Origin: Eubacterium sp. UBA3720
GTDB taxonomy: Bacteria; Bacillota; Clostridia; Lachnospirales; Lachnospiraceae
Assembly (NCBI GenBank): GCA_002371335.1
Contig: DFHP01000034.1
Span: 9,023 to 18,046, forward strand
Direction: 5' to 3'
Length of the DNA: 9,024 nucleotides
Part shown: one piece after another, positions 1 to 6,322 of the stretch
Numbering within the stretch: position 1 is the stretch's first letter
How the letters are laid out: every line of letters begins with the position of its first letter
Program-made: the position numbers and the translations under genes
The notes under the pieces: generated by a model
What the model was told of the DNA's origin: nothing
The model's database searches: none
The model's input: the letters and a program-made list of their open reading frames with translations, nothing else

Positions 1-113
1 CCGCTGCCTGCAAGACAGAAGCGGGCGCGTCCTGACGATGTATTTTTCATGATTAAACTGTTCAGAAATGACATGCGGGGAGTTTTTATATTTAATTAAA
101 AAGCATTTATCAG

Positions 114-2027
114 TTATTCATAGTTCTGAATAAGCTGTATATTCGCGCGTTCGACCGCATTCATATCGCCAAAGGAAATCTCTCCCGGCGCGTAGATCGG
201 CGTGTACCACTCCTGATTGTTGAAGTATTCCTGAAGATCCGGTGAATTAAATGTAGCTCCATGTCTTGCGTAGATCTCGTTTCTGGCCAGACGAAGCTCT
301 CCCGGCGACATCCAGTTGACATCGTCATCTGAGAGATACTGGGAGCTGCTGTTCGGTATCATGTAGCTGTTGTCGTAGTATTCTTCGGGCTCCGGTTCGG
401 GTTCAGGCTCCGGCGTCGGTGCCGGCGTTGGTTCCGGAGTAGGTTCCGGCGTCGGCTCGGGTGTCGGCTCCGGCGTTGGTTCCGGCGTCGGGGTCGGCGT
501 CGCCGTCGGTTTCGGCGTCGCCGTGGGTTTCGGCGTTGCTGTCGGCTTTGGCGTCGCTGTAGGTTTTGCAGCTGCCTTTGAATCAGCTGTCACGCTCTCG
601 GATACAGTGCTTGCATCCAGAAGAGCAGTCTCTCTTTTTGTCCTGTTATAGCGGATGACTGACATCATTAGAACGACGAGAAGCACTGCGACCGCAGCAA
701 CGATACCTGTAAGGATAATACGCTGATTTCTCTGACGATGTCTCATTTTCTGATGTCTGGCCTGCGTACGCTTGTCTTCCACTACAAGACGTTCATAACG
801 TTCCTCTTTATCCTGTTCATTCAGATTTTCGTCATTCAGTATGGAATCCACATCCAGATCATAGTTATCGGAAATGTATTCGTAGCTTGTCTCTGATCCT
901 GAAAGATCTGCTTCGACGTCATCTTCAAATTCGATCGTGTCGATAAGCTCTTTTGACGTCTTCACCGGCTGATCGTTACGGGACAACGCAGCTGATGCAG
1001 CTCCTGCTCCCGCCGCAGCCGCGGCAGCGGCTTTTGCTGCTCCTGCCGCTTTTCTCTTATTCCGGCGTCTGCTGTATCTGCTCTTTCCTGAACCGTTCGC
1101 CGCATCCGGACTGTCAGCGGCTTCGTTCCCGGACGTTATTGCGTTTTCATCTTCAATATCCGCCATTTCATCTGAAAGATCAGGCATGACCTTTGTCATT
1201 TCCTTCGAAACTTCATTTCCTAATGTAATACCCCGGCCGCTAACGCTATCCAGATCAGGTATTTCCTTTGTGGCTTCTTTTGAGACAGATGCCTCCGCAG
1301 AAATGCGGCGGCCGTCCTCAGGCTCCATATCGGATGCATCGCTTTTTCCGGTCAGTTCCGCATCGATTTCCTCCTGATCAGGCATTACTCTCGTTGTGGC
1401 AGAATCCACCTTTGGAAATACCTGTGTGGTGTTCTTTTTTGATCTTGAACGTCTGCGCCTTTTTCCTGATCTTTTTTTAGACTGAACAGAATTATCGTTC
1501 AGAGTGGAGGCCGTTCCTTTTTCACCGGTCATCTCATCAACCGGATCCAATGTCAGATCCGGATCATTGTTAATACTGTCGTCTGCCGGTTTCTCCCCGT
1601 CCTGCCCGGCAGAAGTTCCGGCACCTGATAACTCACCTGATGATATTCCTGCCCCTGATTTCTCACCAAATGATATTGCTGCTCCTGATTTCTCACCAAA
1701 TGATATTCCTTCGCCAGATGTCTCACCGGATGATATTTCTCCTTCTGGTATCTCACCGGATGAAATGCTTCCGCCTGACGTCTCATCGGCTAAAGCTTCC
1801 TTCATTACTGTATCCGCAATACTATTTCCCGGCATGATTACTCTGGTATCCATTGAGACTCCACCATCAGCGGTTCCTTCGGAAATCATGCTGTTATCAT
1901 CTTTTTCTTCTGCTGCATTATTCTGTTCGTTCAGTTCTTCCATGCTGCCGCGGTCTATTTTTTCACCACAGAAAACACAAAACTGCCCCTTTTTTGGAAG
2001 CTGATTTCCACAATGTGGACAAATCAT
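114..2027 (-). CDS. Zinc-ribbon, single-pass membrane protein with extracellular YARHG domain
   Basis: A 637-residue protein of unknown exact role, probably an envelope sensor or scaffold. The N terminus is a zinc ribbon (C3-x2-C6 and C17-x2-C20). Residues 30-435 are acidic and low-complexity. They hold a Ser/Gly 10-residue repeat (about 84-143), basic patches (184-198, 316-326), an Ala tract (328-348) and five copies of a T-[KRQ]-x-[MIF]-P-like motif. One membrane segment follows at about 436-458. Then comes a Pro-rich stalk (KPTATP x4, EPTP x5, EP run; 488-549) and a C-terminal YARHG domain (about 570-631, with LARNEIYARHG at 580-590). The positive charges before the membrane segment suggest a cytoplasmic N terminus and an external YARHG domain. 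The start is supported by AGGAGGG at 2033-2039, 5 nt upstream. YARHG domains are common at the outer end of clostridial membrane proteins, but their ligand is not established. The domain calls are confident; the function is not known. Confidence 0.9.
   Translation of the reverse strand: MICPHCGNQLPKKGQFCVFCGEKIDRGSMEELNEQNNAAEEKDDNSMISEGTADGGVSMDTRVIMPGNSIADTVMKEALADETSGGSISSGEIPEGEISSGETSGEGISFGEKSGAAISFGEKSGAGISSGELSGAGTSAGQDGEKPADDSINNDPDLTLDPVDEMTGEKGTASTLNDNSVQSKKRSGKRRRRSRSKKNTTQVFPKVDSATTRVMPDQEEIDAELTGKSDASDMEPEDGRRISAEASVSKEATKEIPDLDSVSGRGITLGNEVSKEMTKVMPDLSDEMADIEDENAITSGNEAADSPDAANGSGKSRYSRRRNKRKAAGAAKAAAAAAAGAGAASAALSRNDQPVKTSKELIDTIEFEDDVEADLSGSETSYEYISDNYDLDVDSILNDENLNEQDKEERYERLVVEDKRTQARHQKMRHRQRNQRIILTGIVAAVAVLLVVLMMSVIRYNRTKRETALLDASTVSESVTADSKAAAKPTATPKPTATPKPTATPKPTATPTPTPEPTPEPTPEPTPEPTPEPTPAPTPEPEPEPEPEEYYDNSYMIPNSSSQYLSDDDVNWMSPGELRLARNEIYARHGATFNSPDLQEYFNNQEWYTPIYAPGEISFGDMNAVERANIQLIQNYE
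381..566 (-). repeat. In-frame tandem repeats encoding Thr/Pro and Glu/Pro stalk
   Basis: Four 18-nt units at 495-566 encode KPTATP. Five 12-nt units plus one variant (about 411-482) encode EPTP/APTP. A Glu-Pro run follows at 381-410. The tract sits just outside the predicted membrane segment and probably forms a stiff, extended stalk that holds the YARHG domain away from the membrane. Such tracts change length easily by slippage. Confidence 0.9.
984..1046 (-). repeat. Alanine-rich low-complexity tract
   Basis: GCN-codon-rich segment encoding about 20 residues of Ala with a few Gly, Lys and Ser (residues about 328-348) in the cytoplasmic part of the zinc-ribbon protein. It directly follows a basic cluster (SRRRNKRK). 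It is a low-complexity linker, and no function is evident. Confidence 0.75.
1631..1789 (-). repeat. 30-nt tandem repeat (coding minisatellite)
   Basis: Five consecutive units of exactly 30 nt (starting 1631, 1661, 1691, 1721, 1751) and a partial sixth (1781-1789) lie within the zinc-ribbon gene. On the plus strand most units begin TCTCACC followed by a GATATT-like core. On the coding strand they encode a 10-residue Ser/Gly repeat of the type SG-x-x-ISFGEK. Because the period is a multiple of three, units can be gained or lost without a frameshift. Confidence 0.9.
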
Positions 2028-2093
2028 AGTATCCCTCCTAATAATAGTTATTCATGAAAGACAGACTGCCCATCATGTAGGTTAGATAGAGTA

Positions 2094-2123
2094 ATCATAT
2101 CTCTAACTGCTTGGATACGTCAA
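2094..2123 (-). promoter_or_regulatory. Probable sigma-A promoter of the zinc-ribbon/YARHG gene
   Basis: Minus strand: -35 TTGACG (2118-2123), 18-nt spacer, -10 TATGAT (2094-2099). Each box matches 5 of 6 consensus bases. Transcription would start near 2087, leaving a leader of about 60 nt before the ATG at 2027. A 6-bp dyad (GTTAGA/TCTAAC, 2081-2107) straddles the -10 box. Confidence 0.6.
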
Positions 2124-2127
2124 GGGC

Positions 2128-2172
2128 AAAAAAGCAATACGGCAGGTATGACATCCTCATGACAGCTTTTTT
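2128..2172 (-). terminator. Possible terminator after the yczE-like gene
   Basis: The arms AAAAAAGC (2128-2135) and GCTTTTTT (2165-2172) are complementary, with a small inner ATAC/GTAT helix. On the minus strand the structure is followed by the T-run. It lies just after the stop at 2176. The stem has little G/C, so it is weak as an intrinsic terminator. Its symmetry would let it act in either direction. Confidence 0.35.
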
Positions 2173-2175
2173 CTC

Positions 2176-2838
2176 TCAGTCGTGTTTTTCTACCGCCAGC
2201 AGTTCATCCCGCCAGTCTCCGAAGCGATCATTCAGGATACCCAGCGTGATCCCCACCAGAAAAGCAGCCAGGACCGTTCCGATGCCCACACTTCCCAGAC
2301 TGCGCAGAACGATAAGACACGTGACCAGAGATATGACTACCATTGCCACATCGAACGCCACCTTTACCTTCGCAAAATCGACCTTTGTCACATCGGACAG
2401 CGCCTGCATGCATCCCTCTCCTGCGATCGGCATGATATCCGCCGGCAGATAAAAGAAGATTCCTATTGCCAGCAGAACAATGCTTATCAGCATCATGACC
2501 AGACGCAGAACTATGTTATGAGGATCCGGCAGAAAGCTTACGCACCAGTTGCAGAATGTAGTGAAATATCCAAAAACGATACCGACTACGATCTGCAGGA
2601 GATTTTTTATCTGGAATTTTCTCCTCAGGAGCAGTATCTGAAACAGTACCAGAATACAATGAAATACGATCGTAGCTTTTCCCATCTCCATTCCCGATAC
2701 GCAGGTGATCGTATAGGGAACGGCACTGATCGGAGATACGCCAAGATCCGATTTTACAGAAATGGCAATACCTGCCGTCATGATCAGCAGGCCGATTATA
2801 TAATATGCAAATCTCGTTTTAAGTTTTTCTTTACGCAT
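2176..2838 (-). CDS. YczE/YyaS/YitT-like integral membrane protein
   Basis: A 220-residue polytopic membrane protein with about six hydrophobic segments (roughly residues 9-28, 50-70, 79-98, 106-130, 157-177, 180-203). The N-terminal SDLGVSPISAVPY and the C-terminal GSVGIGTVLAAFLVGITLG stretches fit the YczE/YitT-type family of uncharacterised Gram-positive membrane proteins. Transport or membrane-associated roles have been proposed, but no substrate is established. The open frame continues six codons further to a GTG at 2856, but only the ATG at 2838 has a suitable ribosome binding site (AAAAGGA, 2846-2852, about 8 nt upstream), so I chose 2838. It is a single-gene unit between a strong upstream terminator (2966-3015) and the separately promoted zinc-ribbon gene. 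I found no clear promoter. Its leader contains palindromic repeat DNA. Confidence 0.8.
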   Translation of the reverse strand: MRKEKLKTRFAYYIIGLLIMTAGIAISVKSDLGVSPISAVPYTITCVSGMEMGKATIVFHCILVLFQILLLRRKFQIKNLLQIVVGIVFGYFTTFCNWCVSFLPDPHNIVLRLVMMLISIVLLAIGIFFYLPADIMPIAGEGCMQALSDVTKVDFAKVKVAFDVAMVVISLVTCLIVLRSLGSVGIGTVLAAFLVGITLGILNDRFGDWRDELLAVEKHD

Positions 2839-2875
2839 AGAGATTATCCTTTTCACATTTCTTAATAGTCAGAAG

Positions 2876-2966
2876 ATAGGAAATTGAAGCAATTTCCTAT
2901 GGCAGATTAAAGTGTCAAAAATCCCTCGTTCAGAAATTGTTGTTTTGACACACGACTCCTATGGCA
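2876..2966. repeat. Palindrome-rich repeat-like element
   Basis: A compact set of symmetrical motifs lies between the transketolase terminator and the yczE-like gene. There is a perfect 11-bp hairpin (ATAGGAAATTG 2876-2886, 3-nt loop, CAATTTCCTAT 2890-2900). There is a perfect 9-bp inverted repeat (GTGTCAAAA 2912-2920, TTTTGACAC 2943-2951). There is also a 10-bp direct repeat TCCTATGGCA (2895-2904 and 2957-2966). The first six bases ATAGGA are inverted as TCCTAT at 2957-2962. The density of symmetry suggests an interspersed extragenic repeat or a regulatory leader. I see no coding potential. Confidence 0.45.
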
Positions 2967-3015
2967 AAAAAGGGGCCGCCGTATTTGCAATCCGGAGACT
3001 GGAAATACGACGGCC
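2966..3015 (-). terminator. Intrinsic terminator of the transketolase operon
   Basis: The arms GGCCGCCGTATTT (2974-2986) and AAATACGACGGCC (3003-3015) pair over 13 positions with one mismatch. On the minus strand the stem is followed by CC and a run of T (complement of A 2966-2971). It lies about 45 nt after the C-subunit stop at 3058. This is a strong, conventional Rho-independent terminator. Confidence 0.88.
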
Positions 3016-3057
3016 GCTTACATTTCGTTTAAATCTTTTCAGATCCGTTTCAGCAGA

Positions 3058-4023
3058 TTATTTACGGGAAATAGCTTTCTTAGCTGCTGCTACGATATCT
3101 TCTGCAAGAAGGTTATACTCTTTCTGCAGGAAATCCTGTGGTCCTACCTGACCGAAACGATTCTGGATACCGATGAACTCCTGAGGAACAGGGCTGTTCT
3201 TGATCAGCAGGTTGGAGATAGCGGAACCAAGTCCTGTAGCTACCTGATGATTCTCAGCTGTAACGATGCATCCGCACTCAGCTGCCGCTTTCAGGATGAT
3301 TTCCTCGTCAAGCGGTTTCCATGTAGGCATATCGATAACGCGTGCTGCGATACCTTCTGCTGCAAGGATCTCGTTAGCTTTCAGAGCCTCATCTACCATA
3401 ATACCGGAAGCGATGATAGCTACATCATTACCCTCTTTGAGCTCATAACCTTTTCCGATCTCGAAATCGGAACCGTCAGCGTAAACTGTAACGAATCCTT
3501 TACGGATCAGACGCTGATAGGACGGTTTGTCACATGCAGCAAGTTTCTTTGTCAGAGAATATGTCTGTGCATAGTCAGCTGTATCAACAATGACCATGTT
3601 CGGAACGTTCATGTAAAGTCCGCAGTCCTCGAACGGCATATGTGTACCGCCGTTGAAAGCTGCTGTTACGCCAGGGTCAGAACCAACGATGTGAACCGGG
3701 CACTCTTCATATGCTACTGCAAGGAAAGCCTGGTCAAATGCACGACGGGATGAGAAACATCCGAATGAATGCATAAATACTGTAAGTCCTGTAGCTGCCA
3801 TACCTGCAGCAACACCCATACCGTTCTGCTCAGCGATACCAACGTTGATAGTACGTGTCGGGAAAGCTTTTGCAAGTTTTGTAGTATTAATACAGCTCTC
3901 AAGGTCACAGTCAACATGACAAACTTTGTTGTCAGCTTCCATCAGCTCCATCATAGCTGCTACATAACCATCACGATTGGCACGTTTGTCTTTCTCATGT
4001 TTTCCAATTAATTCGATACTCAT
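3058..4023 (-). CDS. Transketolase, C-terminal subunit (split type)
   Basis: A 321-residue subunit equal to the middle (pyrimidine-binding) and C-terminal domains of transketolase. It works with the N-terminal subunit encoded just upstream to move two-carbon ketol units in the non-oxidative pentose phosphate pathway, in the cytoplasm with thiamine diphosphate. Visible motifs are NVGIAEQNGMGVAAGMA (60-76, with Glu65 as the expected cofactor-activating glutamate), SFGCFSSRRAFDQ (86-98), GGTHMPFED (125-133), DMPTWKPLD (231-239) and AENHQVATGLGSAISNLL (256-273). The length is normal for split transketolases. The start at 4023 has AGGGAGGA (4032-4039) about 8 nt upstream. The 1-deoxyxylulose-5-phosphate synthase C-half is related, but the pairing with a transketolase N-half argues for transketolase. 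Some split pairs act on modified sugars, so the substrate is inferred. Confidence 0.93.
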   Translation of the reverse strand: MSIELIGKHEKDKRANRDGYVAAMMELMEADNKVCHVDCDLESCINTTKLAKAFPTRTINVGIAEQNGMGVAAGMAATGLTVFMHSFGCFSSRRAFDQAFLAVAYEECPVHIVGSDPGVTAAFNGGTHMPFEDCGLYMNVPNMVIVDTADYAQTYSLTKKLAACDKPSYQRLIRKGFVTVYADGSDFEIGKGYELKEGNDVAIIASGIMVDEALKANEILAAEGIAARVIDMPTWKPLDEEIILKAAAECGCIVTAENHQVATGLGSAISNLLIKNSPVPQEFIGIQNRFGQVGPQDFLQKEYNLLAEDIVAAAKKAISRK

Positions 4024-4042
4024 GCTCTAAATCCTCCCTTCC

Positions 4043-4891
4043 TTATGCGTTCTTGATCTCATCGAGAGCAGCCTGAGATACGGCAATAGCCTCATCCCAC
4101 TGTTCCTGAGAAGGCTGTGAGGAATGAGCACCTGAAGACTCTGCAAAGATAGCGCCCTTACCTTTAACTGTGTTAAGGATAATAGCTGTCGGCTGTCCTT
4201 TAACTTCTTTAGCTGCCATCACTGCATCGTAAATCTGCTCAACATCATTACCATCTGCAAGCTCGATTACGTTAAAGCCGAAAGCATCAAGCTTAGCGCT
4301 GATTCCTTTACCATGGCTCATAACCTGTGAAACATCACCATCAAGCTGACGTTTGTTGTTATCTACGAAAAGAACGAAATTGTCGAGTTTGTAGTGAGCT
4401 GCACACTGTGCTGCCTCCCAAACCTGACCTTCATCACACTCACCATCACCTACTGCGCAGTATACTGTTCCAGGAATTCCCTGAACCTTCTTACCAATAG
4501 CTGCTCCGACTGCCTCGGATGCTCCCTGTCCGAGAGAACCTGTAGTCATATCAACGCCGATGGTCTGAAGACGGTCTGTATGAGACGGGAATTTTGTATT
4601 CGGCTGGTTCAGCTGATATGCATCCTCTACCGGATAATATCCCTTAAGTCCGAGTGTTGCATACATAACAGGACCGCCATGTCCCTTTGAAAGTACGAAC
4701 CAGTCACGATCTTCCTTCTTCGGGTTTTTCGGATCTACGTTCATAACTTCACCATACAAAACAGCCATTGTGTCTGCCATAGACATAGATCCGCCTACGT
4801 GGCCAAATCCACGAGAACCGATGATCTTCAGTGTCTGGAGACGAATTTCAGCTGCAAATACCTGCAAGTCATGTTTTAACTGCTTATCCAT
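4043..4891 (-). CDS. Transketolase, N-terminal subunit (split type)
   Basis: A 282-residue thiamine-diphosphate-binding subunit. It carries FGHVGGSMSMAD (29-40), SKGH (68-71), GSLGQG (118-123), the cofactor motif GDGECDEGQVWEA (148-160) ending in DNN (177-179), and TVKGKG (241-246). Together these are typical of the N-terminal third of transketolase. It pairs with the C-terminal subunit that starts 19 nt downstream, so the two are almost certainly co-transcribed. The open frame reaches an ATG at 4903, but that codon overlaps the ribosome binding site GGAGG (4897-4901). The ATG at 4891, 5 nt after it, is the better start and gives MDKQLKHDL, a usual N terminus for this family. A perfect -10 box lies at 4924-4929. 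Confidence 0.94.
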   Translation of the reverse strand: MDKQLKHDLQVFAAEIRLQTLKIIGSRGFGHVGGSMSMADTMAVLYGEVMNVDPKNPKKEDRDWFVLSKGHGGPVMYATLGLKGYYPVEDAYQLNQPNTKFPSHTDRLQTIGVDMTTGSLGQGASEAVGAAIGKKVQGIPGTVYCAVGDGECDEGQVWEAAQCAAHYKLDNFVLFVDNNKRQLDGDVSQVMSHGKGISAKLDAFGFNVIELADGNDVEQIYDAVMAAKEVKGQPTAIILNTVKGKGAIFAESSGAHSSQPSQEQWDEAIAVSQAALDEIKNA

Positions 4892-4896
4892 AGCTA

Positions 4897-4901
4897 CCTC
4901 C
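4897..4901 (-). promoter_or_regulatory. Ribosome binding site that sets the transketolase N start
   Basis: GGAGG on the minus strand, 5 nt before the ATG at 4891. The more upstream in-frame ATG (4903) runs into it (ATGGAGG), so that ATG cannot be served by this site and has no other good one. Confidence 0.75.
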
Positions 4902-4923
4902 ATTCTTAATATATGTTTCCAAT

Positions 4924-4929
4924 ATTATA
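4924..4929 (-). promoter_or_regulatory. -10 box of the transketolase operon promoter
   Basis: Perfect TATAAT on the minus strand, about 33 nt before the chosen ATG, giving a short leader of about 25 nt. No good -35 hexamer is visible 15-19 nt upstream. Runs of A on the template-relevant side at about 5000-5017 could add curvature. Confidence 0.45.
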
Positions 4930-5038
4930 CGTTTAGTTTATCAGATTCTTCTCATCATTTCTACCACATATTGAACATTTCTTTGGGAATTTTCTCCGGT
5001 TTTTTTGGATTTTTTTTCAATTCCTGCGTTTTTCTCTG

Positions 5039-6322
5039 TCAGGTAACTGACATCTGTTTTTCTGCGTCTGCTGTCGTTTCTTCCCGGACCTCTTCCCCTG
5101 CGGTATCGTCTGCATCGGGAGACTCCTGATTTTTCCCTTTCTCTTCTCTCTTCTTACCCGAAGATTTCTTTTTATTCCTGTTTTTGTTATCTCCCGCATC
5201 CTGTATCCGGCTGCCCATCTTTGCACGGATCAGATCCTGATACAGAAAATTCAGGATAGCGGCGATCGGAATCGCCAGGAGGATTCCTGCCACGCCGATC
5301 ATTCTTCCTCCGATGATGATCGTAATCAGGATCCAAACGCCAGGGACGCCCAAACCGTTTCCGAAAAGCTTCGGTTTCAGCACATAGCCGTCAATGGTCT
5401 GAAGTATGAAAGTAAAGATCAGGAACCAGAGACAGTACCATGGGCTGATCAGGATCAGGATCAGGCCGCCTATCGCGCCGCCGACGATCGGACCGAACGT
5501 AGGCGCCAGATTCGTAATACCTACTATGACGGAGATAAGGACCACATAAGGCATCTTCATAACGGACATGAAAATACCGTTTGCCACTCCGACTATAGCT
5601 GCGTCAAGCAGGGAACATCCGATGTATCTGATCAGGATCTCGTTGCACCGGCCCCAGATCGCCGCGATATTTGCGAACTCCTTATCAGGCAGGATCAGTC
5701 TGAAGAAATCTCTCACCGCGCCGGTCATATGCCTGCTGTCTATAAGGAAATAGATAGCGAGGATAAAACCGATCATGATGTTTGCCACGTTCATTCCGAT
5801 ATTATAAGATGTGCTTATAATGCCGTCCATGGTTGTAGGCAGTCTGGATGTCAGCGTCTTCAGGAAGTTGCTGCTCATGTTTGTCACGAAACTGATATCT
5901 ATCTGCGCGGCAGCTGCCATCTCCTCCAGCCTTCCCATGAGCTTGTTTATGGTATATACATAGCTTCTCATGTTCATGACGAGAGTAGTCAGACTCTCTA
6001 CGATCTGCGGCACAAGCTTATACACCAAAACGAAAAATATCAGCACGACCGTCAGGATCGTCAGCAGTACCGAAAGATTATGCCTTGTTCTCTCTATCGG
6101 TACCGCCTTGAGTACCTTTTTCTCATACCATCCCACCATGGGACTCAGCACATAGGCGATCACCACTCCCACAAGCACCGGTCCGATCACATGAAAGAAT
6201 TTTCCTATAGCCTCGAAAACTATACCAATATGCGAAAGCGCAAGGTACAGCACGACGGCCGAACACGTTGCAATAGAGTAGTATACCCATTTTTTATCTA
6301 AGTTATTCTTATCAAATTTCAT
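5039..6322 (-). CDS. AI-2E family transporter (TqsA/YdiK/PerM-like permease)
   Basis: A 427-residue polytopic membrane protein. Hydrophobic segments fall at roughly 14-36, 44-66, 82-104, 174-195, 234-256, 258-290, 294-310 and 326-362, which matches the AI-2E family (about 350 residues). Family-type stretches include ITNLAPTFGPIVGGAIG (269-285), QTIDGYVLKPKLFG (308-321) and GGRMIGVAGILLAIPIAAIL (338-357). Members have been linked to export of the signal AI-2 or to Na+/H+ antiport, so the substrate here cannot be read from sequence. The last 60 or so residues (366-427) form a highly charged Lys/Glu/Asp tail, probably cytoplasmic and unstructured. The start codon overlaps the stop of the upstream SPFH gene (TAATG) and has only a weak Shine-Dalgarno sequence, which suggests translational coupling. 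I see no terminator in 4904-5038. Confidence 0.88.
   Translation of the reverse strand: MKFDKNNLDKKWVYYSIATCSAVVLYLALSHIGIVFEAIGKFFHVIGPVLVGVVIAYVLSPMVGWYEKKVLKAVPIERTRHNLSVLLTILTVVLIFFVLVYKLVPQIVESLTTLVMNMRSYVYTINKLMGRLEEMAAAAQIDISFVTNMSSNFLKTLTSRLPTTMDGIISTSYNIGMNVANIMIGFILAIYFLIDSRHMTGAVRDFFRLILPDKEFANIAAIWGRCNEILIRYIGCSLLDAAIVGVANGIFMSVMKMPYVVLISVIVGITNLAPTFGPIVGGAIGGLILILISPWYCLWFLIFTFILQTIDGYVLKPKLFGNGLGVPGVWILITIIIGGRMIGVAGILLAIPIAAILNFLYQDLIRAKMGSRIQDAGDNKNRNKKKSSGKKREEKGKNQESPDADDTAGEEVREETTADAEKQMSVT

Noticed and set aside
1..24. Imperfect hairpin CCGCT/AGCGG with an inner CTG/CAG helix as terminator of the zinc-ribbon gene
   Set aside because: The stem is short and interrupted, and any T-run on the minus strand would lie outside the window. 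Nothing else terminator-like is visible in 1-113.
1631..1789. Regular 30-nt repeats that could suggest a CRISPR array
   Set aside because: The units are directly adjacent with no spacers, and they encode a Ser/Gly repeat in frame within a larger gene.
1504..2004. 166-codon plus-strand open frame rich in Ser, Pro and Asp repeats
   Set aside because: It is the antisense shadow of the 30-nt repeats in the zinc-ribbon gene. It has no ribosome binding site and no recognisable domain.
2182..2865. 227-codon plus-strand open frame
   Set aside because: It lies wholly opposite the yczE-like gene, is rich in His, Gln and Tyr without any domain, and has no ribosome binding site. The minus strand encodes a clear membrane protein.
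4998..5020. T-rich tract as a plus-strand terminator
   Set aside because: No hairpin precedes it and there is no plus-strand gene to end. On the minus strand it reads as A-tracts.
5729..6301. 190-codon plus-strand open frame
   Set aside because: Antisense to the AI-2E permease, with His/Arg/Tyr-rich composition typical of a shadow frame.
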